This document shows positions 53,721 to 64,000 of a DNA stretch of 64,000 nucleotides, piece by piece. Origin of the DNA: Antitrichia curtipendula (Eukaryota; Streptophyta; Bryopsida; Hypnales; Leucodontaceae); the NCBI GenBank assembly GCA_951230915.1, contig OX579636.1, positions 10,059,001 to 10,123,000 of the forward strand, given 5' to 3'. The translations under genes were made by a program, and so were the position numbers. The notes under the pieces are model-generated. The model worked only from the letters and a program-made list of their open reading frames with translations. It was not told where the DNA came from and did no database searches. The first letter of the stretch is position 1, and each line of letters opens with the position of its first letter.

Positions 53721-54067
53721 GATTGAATCATCTATAGCCGATGACTTCGGTGATTTTGCGACATATCATGAGCAGTACGAGACTACGAGCTGATGGATTT
53801 TTTTTTGTAGAAAATAGGAAATATGGGGATTGCAAAATTTTCATAATTTTATCTCCAAAATCAAAATTACTATTAATTCTAGGAGCCCAAAAGTGCTCCA
53901 AATCCATAGCCCATGTCTTGAGACTCTTCCATTTCTAATCATCCAAGAATTGCTTTCCCGCTCACTACTTCCAACTTTCTTGCTCACTACTTCCCATGCA
54001 CTTTGGGACATGTGTCATGACCTTAATAGTCCCAACCTTGAAAAGAAAGAAAAAACAAACATTCTAA
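53721..54067. other. Spacer
   Basis: About 350 bp. The overlapping frames at 53741-54156 run into the next element and show no motif. Confidence 0.3.
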
Positions 54068-56004
54068 GGGTCGCTTCCCACTATGGCCGACCAAGTCGAG
54101 AGGCCGTGGAAGTGAGAGTCCAAACTTTGGTGAGAGGCCAAAGAAATGGGCAATAAATAGGCTCTAAAATTTAGGAATTGGAGACTTTGGCCGGCCATAG
54201 TGTAAAGCCTCCAAGTGCCAAGCCCAAAGTCCAAACCTCACCCGTGTGTCAATTTTTTCAAGCAAAAGATTAAAAAAACATGAGAGAGGAGTCCAAAATG
54301 GCCTTGGATAAAAATCACAGCACATGCTCTTATCATCAAACAAGGAATATGAAGGGTATAAATGGAATAAAAGGTGGCATTGGCCATTGAAAGGAAGTCG
54401 GTTAAGGGAACTAGGTTCATTGAATGCAAAGACTACCCATTGTAATGGTGGAGACTAGGTTTATCTTAACTCAAGATAATCCATAATCAAACTTGTAGTA
54501 TATTATTTGTGTACATAACCAAGTCACATCCTATTTTTGTCTATAAGACTCATGGATTTTCAATAATTTTTTATCAAATGTAATTCTTGCTCAAAATCAT
54601 GAGCTGTGGTGTCTGTCCCTAAGCTTTTCTATCACTCTCTGTACAAGTTGTGATAGTCTCAAATCACTAGAAAGTAGCATAAAATAAAAAGCAAGAAAGT
54701 ATCGGTGTAAGAAATTCTTGAAGCTTTGTCGAAAATTGATCCTAGAGATAATGGACCTCACATAAGCCCATCCTACAACAAAACAACGAGTTGGAGTGTT
54801 AGTGAGGAAACAATAGGTGTCTATAGTCCATTACACTTGTTATCGCCTTGACTAGGAGAGAAAAATTCATACAATGCAAAACACAACTTTAGCCAAACAA
54901 CTCTCATCTGTCAACATGGCCGTAAGCAGGACGATGCCATCTTCACCCTATCTGTAATCCTAGTGTACCAATAGTTGCTTGATATCGTACTAAGCACGCT
55001 AGTTCAATGCACTCAGCAAATTACTCACAAAGAACTTTGGTGTGAAAAATACTATTGGCAACAAAGCACTCATGTAAGGGGAAGTATGTTACTGCCTCTC
55101 TAATCTCCAAAGCTGAATTCACCGAGACTGTCGCTTTGTTCAAGTAGTTTACGGGTTCATAGCTTTTGTTGGAGTGTAGCCTTAAGTACCTTACTGTCTG
55201 CTTAAGGCACAATAGTTCTTAGCAGTTGTAGGATTTTGCTAATTATATTACTAACACCTAAGTGCCAGCTAGCTAGCTTAATCCAATAATGAAGCATTTA
55301 CTTAACACCCACAATTTAGATTGTCTTTGGGTGTTTGTTGAGCAATATTTTGCTTTGTCATAATGTACACCCTGCTTGCATCATAAAAGAGCTTGGCAAT
55401 AGTAAAAAATTGGTGGCTTAGTAGCTATTAACATTTATTGATCCCATAATCACCTAAGATTTTCTAAAATCTTTTTAGTGCATTCATGGGTGGGAGGGTG
55501 GGAGCTTAATCAACTCCTAATGTAATCTAATTGACATCCATTGTCACAAGTTCAGTCCTATTTTACTTGTTTTTAAACTCCTATTTTGGTTTATATAGAA
55601 ATTTAGTAGCATTTCAAGAATATATGCTTTGTCATAAGCTAGACGCAATGTTCTGGCAAAAAAAATAACAAATAACAAATAACACTACTACCTACAACTA
55701 CAAAGCCAGTCTAATCTAACGATTGTGATCTTGTCATTTCTGACATTTCTTTGAAAAAAATTCGATGGACTCTTGATCATAGTTTGGATCGCTATTTTTG
55801 GCTTATCCAAACTATGGTCGAGAGTTCGTCGCAAGGCCATTGCCATGTAGGCATTTGCTACCATGTAGGGTGCCACGAGGGCGACAGAATTTGGACTGTG
55901 CTGCCCTAGTGTGAAGGGCCCAGAGTCCAAATTTTTGGTTCTTTGGAATCTAATTGATGGAAATCGATGGAGTCTTGACTGTGTCGCCTAGTGTGAAGTG
56001 GCCC
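54068..56004. mobile_element. Element G2, longer PIF/Harbinger-like element
   Basis: 1937 bp with ends GGGTCGCTTCCCACTATGGC and, in reverse complement, GGGCCACTTCACACTAGGCG. TAA is directly repeated outside both ends (54065-54067 and 56005-56007), the 3-bp duplication typical of PIF/Harbinger. The first 170 bp and last 250 bp match G1; the middle 1.5 kb (54240-55740) is absent from G1. That middle encodes no recognisable transposase, so it is either a decayed internal part or a later insertion. Confidence 0.72.
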
Positions 56005-56127
56005 TAAGCCTCAGTTAGAAATCTGTTCTAGCCTTGGTTGGAAATAATGCCCTACTTGGCTCAAAGTAATGTATCCTATAGGTTGGGTTTGAGTCCCTAA
56101 TCAGAAATAGGAGGTTAGACCAAGTTA

Positions 56128-56285
56128 GGGCATGATTGTGTACACCAAAAAACTTTGGTTTGGAGTTCCACAGAAATGGAGGGTTTTGATTGGTCCTTTG
56201 CTCTGGGTTCATAGCTATCTTCCAATCAAAACACTCCATTTCTGTGGGCTCCAACCCAATTTTTTTTGGGTGTGTAAACAGGCCC
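56128..56285. mobile_element. Element H, Tourist-like MITE with TTA duplication
   Basis: 158 bp, a foldback with arms of about 65 bases: GGGCATGATTGTGTACACC...CACAGAAATGGAGGGTTTTG against the reverse complement GGGCCTGTTTACACACCC...CACAGAAATGGAGTGTTTTG. TTA lies directly on both sides (56125-56127 and 56286-56288). GGGCCTGTTT ends with a TTA duplication are characteristic of Tourist (PIF/Harbinger) MITEs in plants. Confidence 0.88.
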
Positions 56286-56329
56286 TTAGACGCCATGTCA
56301 ACATGTTTGAAAACAGTATTTGACAATTC

Positions 56330-58264
56330 CACGATGCCATGACAGTTCCTCCTTCTTTTCTATGATGCAGAGCTGCCATCGCATTATGATGCCCTTCTTT
56401 CCAGACCCCTGATTGAGCATGGTTGATCAATATTCAACCATCCAATAATATGGAAAAAACAGCCAGAGCAGCCTCGTTATGAGAAATGCCATCCCTCGAT
56501 GCCCACTCCCATGGCTCATCTCTGGGCATGTTTTTTTTTATTTCTCCTCTTGTCTGCTTTCCCATTCGCACCCCTGGAGTGCCCACGTAATTTGGGGAAT
56601 CCCCTCCTTGCTTGCTGGAAACCGACATACTGATTTAAAAAACGCTTTCCCCTCCCTACAGTTTCCAGTTTGCAGAGCAGCTAGCATCCCCCCAGGACCC
56701 TTTTCCAGGGTTGATTTCGGGTAGACCTCCCCCCACCTCTCTCCCTCCTAGTTTAGAGTGACCCATGACTGAGGAGCCGACTCCCAGGCAGGCCTTTGCT
56801 CATCAGTGAGGGGGCAGTTTTTAGTTTTTCTTTCTGGCACCATGGTGTCAAACTCCACTATCCTGGCAGAGTCACAATGGTTTTAAATTTGGAGGGACCA
56901 TCCTCCATTTTCTGCATGGAGCACTGCTAAGGTAAGGGGTCTGTAAAAGCGACCTGTCTCTAAAAGCGACCTCTAACACAGAGGTACATTTTACTTTCTT
57001 CAATGTACCAACATTGGACATTTCAAGAGGGGGTCAATTTTAGAAACCACTGTGTTTCAACTTCATAAATTTGTAACTAATTCCGTGAAGGTCCCAAAAA
57101 CATGAAACGACTTGGATTAGATGCCAATTCCATTTCTCTTCCTAGTAAAATTTACAAAAAATTGTTTCAAGGAGTTTAGTTTCCCTGAAAATGCAATCAG
57201 CTCTTAAAGGGTTGCTTTAACAGCCCCCTACCTTACAGTGCAAAAAAAAAGACTCAACTGGTGAGGGGGAGGAGTGGTGTGGTATGGTCCTATCACCTAA
57301 TGGTGCTGCCTGCGTCCCAGTGCTTTCCGAAGACCGCGCACAGCAGTGTGGATGGACGGGACGAACTCTTTCCGATTTCCCAAGAGATTAGAAAGCCGGG
57401 GGAGCCCTGCCCGATAGGCTGATTGCCACTGCGTCTGTAGCAACGGCAGGGCCCCAGGCCCAGGCTGCTGAGCCCGGCAGCTGGGGCGCTCAGTAAGTAG
57501 TCCAAGCCCTTTCCCAGCCTTCCCAGAGGGTCTCACTCATGAGTTTCCCTGGCTGGGCCAGGTGCAGAAAGTAACATGGCCTGCTCCCGCTCCCCAGCGA
57601 CCAAGCTTGGCATGTGCTTGTCCCAATCCGATCTGCTTCAGCTTGGCAAATCTGATCAGCAGCTGCTGATCAAGCCTCTTCTCCCCTCCCCTCCCTTAAT
57701 TTATATTATCACCCCCCCTGCCCTTGTTGCTGTTGCTCGAGCTTTGCGCCCCCCCCCCCCCCCGCCCGCCCATTTTTGCCCACCCACTGATTAATGGGTT
57801 GGTCCCCCCACCCCAGTAAGTTAGCTACAACCAACTTCAAAGAGCATGCAGCCCAGCCCAGGGAGGGGAGTTTGGAACCACACGGATTGGGTCCCCCTCC
57901 CCCAGGGCCCTTGCCCTTTGCCCTTGTTGCCAGGGCTGGCAGAGCAACAGAATTTGTTGATTTGGTGGGATCTCTTCTTCTTCCATGTCTCATTGGCAAG
58001 CCAAGCAAGCCACCAAAGGGTAAGCCAAGCATGCAGCATGTTCTTCAGGGGCTGGAAGATATGGAGCCTTCTGGGACAAGCCAAGGGTTTAGGGAAGGGA
58101 GCAGGAAGGGGAAGACTTAATGGCTTCGGTCTTGGGGGGACGCTCAGCCGCTAGCTGGCGTAATAAAAAACAAAAGAGGGGTCGTTTCTCTGAGTTTCAG
58201 TTGGCTTTGTTCTTTGGAACGACCAGTTGCCAAGTCTACAGTAACATGCTCTTAAAGCGGCCAT
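56330..58264. other. GC-rich island of unknown origin
   Basis: About 1.9 kb of distinctly GC-richer DNA between AT-rich transposons. It includes a C15 run (57749-57763) and many CCCC/GGGG blocks. Open frames on both strands are Pro-, Gly- or Ser-rich products of composition and contain no domain I recognise. A 14-base motif CT(G/C)T(A/T)AAAGCG(A/G)CC occurs at 56941, 56958 and 58249, just before the next TTAA. The island could be a captured host fragment, the body of a decayed large transposon, or a gene remnant. Confidence 0.45.
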
Positions 58265-58921
58265 TTAACCCCTAAATGCCCAAGGGGTGTTTTTGGGCTT
58301 CTTGAAATTTGTTCTAAATTGAACAAAAATGTCAACATTTTAATAAGTTGTATCAATTTTTTTTTGAATTGTATCCGTACCAATTCAAACTAGACATGTG
58401 AGAGATCTCATAGGAAAAGAAAACATAACAATATCACTTATGGAGTGAAAGATTATAATGTTTGACCATGAGTGTGTTAAAATTGCAAAAGTGATGTGAA
58501 GTCTTTCAATCCTCTTTTCACAAGTCAAATCTAAAAAGTTGGTGACCAAAAAAATATGAGGTTAAAGGGCCTAATACGTATGACCCAATCAATTTATGGC
58601 TTCTTAAAATCTACTCTATAAAATTTTTAAATGAAGTTTGAATGTGGATTTTTCTCCAAGATCTAGTGTATTTGAGGCTCATTTCTAAGAGCTCTCAACA
58701 CTGCGGGAAGTCAAGATTGCAACGGGTACCCTTGTACAAAATCTTGAATAGAAAAATCACTATCATTTATTTTCAAGATTGGAATTTTGATGCTGAAACT
58801 AGACTTCAAAGAGAACTTTCCAAAAATATAAACTCTTAAAAGTAACAACTTGGTTAGGTTTTATTTAACTTCAAAATTTTACAAACACCATATTTGGGTG
58901 CCTCGGGCATTTAGGGATTAA
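58265..58921 (+). mobile_element. TTAA MITE, family A, intact reference copy
   Basis: 657 bp from TTAA 58265-58268 to TTAA 58918-58921. The inverted ends are TTAACCCCTAAATGCCCAAG and, in reverse complement, TTAATCCCTAAATGCCCGAG. The order inside is GGGCTTCTTGAAATTTGTTC, GAGTGAAAGATTATAATG, AAGTCTTTCAATCCTCTTTT, ATATGAGGTTAAAGGGCC, GATCTAGTGTATTTGAGGCT, AAAATCTTGAATAGAAAAAT and TTTATTTAACTTCAAAAT. No ORF of note. Confidence 0.92.
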
Positions 58922-59946
58922 GGGTTGGTTCGTCTTTTTTGCAGGCTTCTTTGGGCAGAAATATTTTTAGATTATTTTTCAAAGAAAGAAAATTAGACGT
59001 GGAACGTGAGACAAGGGGTTTTGTATTTTTCCAAGAATTTCTGAATTACTTATAAATTTCCAAAGATTGGGGGCATAGGCACCTATTTGTGACCATAGGT
59101 CTTCCAAAATCTGTCCACTTGCAACTTGTAAAGAGATGAGTGGAAATCAAAGACAATAATTGGCTCTTGCAATAGAAAAATATTTTTTCCTCCATGCATT
59201 CAATTGCTAAACTGGTCCATTTAAGGATCAACCCATCTCCATTCTCCACCTAAAATAGGGATGGTTTGAAGAAGATGGGTGCTTTTAGAGCACACTACTT
59301 TACAACCGGTGTGGGTCCTAGAAAATCGATTTTCTACCCAAAGTGAAGGGCAAGATCAGATACATCTTTGACAAATATTTAGTTCTTTTCAGAAAAACAA
59401 GATTTGGCATATGCTACAAATAGGGAAAAACTTCAAAATTTTCTTTTCTTTTTCATACAACAAAAAGGTTGAAAAAATAATCTTTTTAAATTGGCATCTA
59501 TTTTCTACCAAACTTTTTCTAATGTTATGATAGTAGAAACATGTAGGCCTGAAGGAAAGACATAATAGAAGAACTTGCATAGCTTACGAGATCATTTGTG
59601 AGTTTCTTGGAATATTTTTCTCTCGTGTCAAGCATTTGATGCCTTTGTCACTCCAAATGCAAAATATAGAAAATAAACAACAATGCTATGAGAGGCTATG
59701 TCTATGGTAGTAATGTCTCGTTTTTCAAGTTAGGTCATACTCAAACTTCCTTGCATGTAGCTTTTGTCAATACAAAGCCTCTTCCCCTTTGGTTCAAAAC
59801 CAATACATATCTTGCTCTCAAGTCAACAAAAGTCACCTTAGGCATATTGTAGTATGCAATTGTTTCAAAAGGTCAACCAAATTACAACAAAAACTTGTGG
59901 GTTTTTGAAAGTAATAACAATACAACAGGGGATCCATTTGAGTATC
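58922..59946. other. Spacer with J-related sequence
   Basis: About 58965-59110 resembles the interior of element J (CATAGGCACCTATTTGTGAC), again immediately next to an A element. Beyond it nothing is recognised. Confidence 0.4.
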
Positions 59947-60889
59947 TTAACCCATTAAGCTCCTTGACTATGTTTCCACCAAAATCGCTCCAAAACTGCC
60001 ATTTCTAATACAAGTACCAAATTTTGGAAAAAAAACAAAATATGTTTGGACACATGTAACCATAGGATCTTGTAGTATGCTGACTTGAAAACACGTGGAA
60101 AAAATTTCAGAAATTTCTAGCATGTGGATTGCAAGATATGAGCTTTTGAATTTGCAAAAATCCTTTTAGAGGGTCTGCGAAAAAACGAGCAACTGGACTT
60201 CACAAGCTTACATTTGTATGAAAAAATGTCCCAAATGGTGGTGCTTCTTTGGATTCATTCTTCAAAGCAAATTGGCTACATGCTTAAAAAAATTTAGATC
60301 ATTTGGAATTGTATGACATATTGAAAAAAATAGTAAGGAGAAAGAAGTAGAGAATAACTCAAAATACGAAATTGTTAAGAATTAGTTTTAGAACTGAAAA
60401 ATGCCAATCCCAGTGGTTGCAATGTTGTAATAAACAATCTACATCCTATGATGGTTTTTTTTTTTTTTTTAAATTGAAAATTGAGTAAAGTAAAGAACTT
60501 CAATGTTTAATTTAGAGTAGAGAATCCCTTAACTGCCTGAAAACTAAAACTCCTCATAACTTTTGACTCATTGATCAAAATAAAATGATTCAAAGCTTTT
60601 TACTTATACATAAATCTAGATAACCAATTTCAAATTTTAATTTCTGAAAAAAGTGATTCTTTTTTATCTGCCCGGATTGCCCATTTACAAAAAAAAGTAA
60701 CATTTTAGGCCACAACTTCTAACTCATATTTTCAAATGTCATGAATTGTAGTGCACATGAAAGATATTCTTTGTCCACACCAGTCCTTCTATTAAAGTTT
60801 GGGCCAAAATTATGAGAATCTCTAGTCATACGTACTTGACTAATATTGCTATGTTGCCAAATTCAGTAGGCTAGTCTTTTAGGGGTTAT
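59947..60889 (+). mobile_element. TTAA MITE, family C
   Basis: 943 bp, with left end TTAACCCATTAAGCTCCTTG and right end AGTCTTTTAGGGGTTAT (last TTAA base mutated). C landmarks are all in order: ACCATAGGATCTTGTAGTAT, GATTGCAAGATATGAGC, ATAACTTTTGACTCATTG and ATGTTGCCAAATTCAGTAGG. Confidence 0.87.
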
Positions 60890-63211
60890 AAGATAAAGTT
60901 AGACAAAGTTTTTTTCCTTGACCTTATCTAACTATGCATCCAAAAGGGACAAGTGGACCTATCCATGCCCCCTTAAATTAAGAAAAAGAAAACATCTGAT
61001 TTACTCACCCAACCCCAAAACAAAACTAATTTTTTTAATATGGATACTACATACAAATTACATATAGTTATCTCATATGGAATATTAGTGTGGTACAATG
61101 TATAGGTATATGTATTGATTGGGGATATAGAAGACAACCTTATGTTGATGACATTTGCTTACAAATACATGTACTATATTATCCCATATTGATTGTAGTT
61201 CAACAATATAAATGTAGGGGATAATCAATTATTTCACAAGCAATTAATTTCAATTAGTCCATTCACTAAAGTCAACAAAGTTTTGACACAAAGTATCACT
61301 AGATATAGTCCTCCAATGAGGCAAGCATTGCCTTTTACAACATGACACAAGTTTATTTCTATATACTCAAATCATGGCCAATATCAACAGCCTTTAACTC
61401 ATTTTGAAGTCAGATTTTTGCACAATAGATATTTTGTATTTTATTTACACTTACATCCTTTTATTTACATATCCTATCATATTGTGTGCCAAATTTCAAA
61501 AATATAGGAGGAATTCTTTACATGTTGTTTGAAGGTACTTGCTTGCCTAAAAAAGTTTGGAGCAACATGGTTGTTGATTTGGTCACCCTATCAGAAAATA
61601 AATCATATTCTTTGCAATTCCTTGTGTCAAATTCTAGAAATATTTGTTCAAAATTGACTAGTAGGACCGTACCAAAATGTTCAACTATTTGTTTATTGGA
61701 CATTTATCCTTTAGGGATCAGTGATTTTTTTTTATTAAAATATAAGGCAAAAGACTATAGTACAAATAAAATAAAATGCATTCTTGTCCCCAATTTTGAC
61801 AAGATTCTAATACATTAAAATACATATTATATTTTTAGTATTGCATTTTAAATTTGTGTGGATTTTAAACTATGTTGAGCAATGTAAATGTAGTTGTAGA
61901 TAGGATTTGGAAACTTAGATTCAAAAACCACAATTGATGCGAGAATCAAAGCCATAGTTTTTGTTCAAAGGATAGAACCAATAAAAAAAATATTCTTTTT
62001 ACTACACTTATTTTCCAACCACTAAGAGCCACATTGCTCCTCAGTATCTACATCTTAAAATGAGATTTAACTACAATCTTTACATTAATTTTGAGTATTC
62101 AATTAAAATTTAAAAAATAATAGTTGTAATGATAGATATGCCTATATTGGATCATAGTGATTAATTTGAACCATTTAAAAAATAAAAATAAAACACCAAT
62201 TTGGAACAAATGCCAAACTTTTATAGCTCTCTTTAAGGTATTCGCACCTGAAACATATGTTTTTTTTCAAACCAACAGTTATGAATAAAATTTGGAAAAA
62301 TATAATGTCATAATATTAGCAAATGGAAGAAATTAAAAGTAAATGCCATTGGTTTGATAATTTTTAGAGTCTGTATGAATATATTAAGAATTTTCAAAGT
62401 TGAAGTCATAGAAATACCTAGTATTGACCTTGGACTACCTTTAATTGGACGTCCTTGAAGTACAAAATGCTTCAACTTTCATTGGTGGATTCAAACAACT
62501 CTTCAACTTCCATTGGTTCCTTCTGAAAAGTAGTATTCAGTTTGAGCAAAAGCTTGGTCATATTAAAGTCAATGAGCGGTAATGAAGAACTTTATTCTAA
62601 ATAGTGGCATGCAAATGGTGTTGCAAAAGGGTAGGGATGCCTTACTTATTATTGTTGCTATTCAAAATTTTACACTATTTAAAGTAGATAATATAGCTCA
62701 AATGGTCCCTTTGAGTGTAACATTTCTTATCTAAACCATGTAGAGTTAATTTTCATTTATTTTTTCAATGAAATAATGTGGTCTGCATAAACTTTGATTG
62801 TAAAGAACTCTCTTCTATTCCAAATTCAATGTACATGACTAGTAGGAAATTTGAAAGATCTTAAAAATAATACACAATAGTGCACTAGTGTGGTAAAAAA
62901 ATTGGTACACTAGAGCTTGCAATTTTCCATATATGATTCCTTATTTGATTCCTAGAATACAAATTGTGTGCTAAGATATGGCAAGACATTCAATCATATA
63001 CCACTAGATTGGTAATTCAGCAATTATCATCTTTATTTAGATGTCATTTTAACATTTAAAGCTTATCTTGCTCAAATACAACACCATACATGTAGAGCAT
63101 GTGACCATTTTGTAGCTTCTTACACATATTAGAGGTGCAATAGTGATCCAATAAAGAGTGTTATGTGTCATTGGATCCAATTAAGTATGAGGAGAAAATT
63201 TTGCCACTACT
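60890..63211. other. AT-rich spacer, 2.3 kb
   Basis: No gene is recognised. The frame at 61486-61818 (110 codons) has no motif or codon bias. Confidence 0.3.
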
Positions 63212-63805
63212 TTAACTCCTAAAGGACTGCTTGTCCCCTCGGGGGACAATTTGCGTTCAAGTAGGTTCCTATTGTCTCAATTTGTAAGTGAATTTTTCTG
63301 AGATTTTTTTGAGGTTGTGTAGCTTTGTGAGAGCTTTCTGGATATATAATTTTTGTTTCAATTGGATGCCGGGTGAAAAAATTATGGCACAATAAGCAAG
63401 AAATGGAGATTGGTGGGCAACCCCAAAAAATTACAATTACAATTGAATTGTAATTTTTTTTTGAATTTTTTTCCTAAAATATTATGTTTTTATCTATATG
63501 TGAAGCTTTTATTTCATTCTATTTGGACTAGGGATGAGAAAGTTATGGACAATCCTATTTTGGGGGGCAATTTAAGCATCTTCATAAGAAAAAACTTTTG
63601 TCTAACTTTGAATGTTGATATCTTCCAATCCGTATGGTCCAATTTTATGAAATTCTTACTACATGATCTCAGACAAGTTAAGTACAAGATCCTACAGTTA
63701 AATTCCAAAAATGATATATTTTTATGATTTCATTAAGTAAATGCAACATAAGTGGTAGTTTTGAGTGGTTTTGGATAGAAAACACCCTCGGGGCTTTAGA
63801 GGTAA
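63212..63805 (-). mobile_element. TTAA MITE, family B, inverted, shortened
   Basis: 594 bp. It begins TTAACTCCTAAAGGACTGCT with a subterminal palindrome CCCCTCGGGGG, and ends CCCTCGGGGCTTTAGAGGTAA. B landmarks in reverse complement: GTTCCTATTGTCTCAATTTG, TATATAATTTTTGTTTCAAT and GGTAGTTTTGAGTG. About 330 bp of the usual interior is missing. Confidence 0.82.
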
Positions 63806-63897
63806 ACTTCAATTCATTGTTACCATTCCCTTATAACAAATATTCCTAATCATACACCATTTTGCAACAACAATTGAACTTTTGGACCTTTAGTGGT

Positions 63898-64000
63898 TTA
63901 TCCCTAAAGCCTCATTGTTCCTTTAGGGGACAAATGAAAGTTCAAGTAGCCATTTCTACGATCTCAATTTTTGGCAAGATTTTTTGAATTTTTTTTATAT
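63898..64000 (-). mobile_element. TTAA MITE, family B, inverted, cut by the window end
   Basis: It begins TTTATCCCTAAAGCCTCATT and continues with B in reverse complement (TTAGGGGACAAATG, CAAGTAGCCATTTC, GATCTCAATTTTTGGCAAG). Immediately before it lies another element end, GGACCTTTAGTGGTTTA, so two ends share one TTTA. Confidence 0.72.

Noticed and set aside
57576..58154. Overlapping Pro/Gly-rich frames of 70-108 codons on both strands
   Set aside because: They follow from GC-rich composition and the C15 run, contain no domain, and are open in several frames at once.

Overview
This is nuclear DNA from a plant-like eukaryote. Two intron-containing genes are readable: a plant-type SUMO (481-1381, 3 exons, 108 aa) and a MYST-family histone acetyltransferase of the HAM1/Esa1/Tip60 type (9724-16840, 15 exons, 514 aa). 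Both have GT-AG introns and GC-richer exons in very AT-rich surroundings. The SUMO core is nearly identical to streptophyte SUMO1. The very large, repeat-filled spacers suggest a non-flowering streptophyte (bryophyte, lycophyte or charophyte alga), but the species cannot be fixed from this window.

Outside the two genes the window is mostly transposon debris. The dominant signal is one superfamily of short non-autonomous elements (about 0.5-1 kb, some interrupted). They are bounded by TTAA, with ends of the form TTAA-CCCCTAAA(G/T)G...C(C/A)TTTAGGGG-TTAA. I count about 28 full or partial copies, sorted here into working families A-F plus a 1.55-kb foldback element (P). TTAA target sites with CCC...GGG ends are the hallmark of the piggyBac superfamily. 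One copy (18331-19295) sits inside another with a TTAA on each side. No transposase gene is visible, so all copies look like MITEs.

Layout: 1-161 end of an A element; 162-2414 SUMO gene and flanks; 2415-8732 A, J, A, B and P elements; 8733-17690 acetyltransferase gene, with a small MITE in intron 3; 17691-35391 mainly TTAA elements, with a LINE-like stub at about 26.5 kb, an unrecognised minus-strand ORF at 27925-28449, a CACTA-like palindrome at 29.2 kb and a coding-like patch at 31.1 kb; 35800-37230 a GC-richer island with an open frame of about 200 codons; 37891-43000 more TTAA elements; 44170-44960 a strongly strand-asymmetric pyrimidine repeat; 46400-49145 a nest of elements three levels deep; 49559-49878 a GC-rich inverted-repeat element; 50962-56285 TTAA element F plus PIF/Harbinger-like MITEs with TAA or TTA duplications; 56330-58264 a GC-rich island with a C15 run; 58265-64000 more TTAA elements.

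The two genes belong to different nuclear pathways (protein SUMOylation; H4/H2A.Z-type acetylation by NuA4-like complexes), and nothing indicates co-regulation. No tRNA, rRNA, CRISPR array or organellar sequence was recognised.
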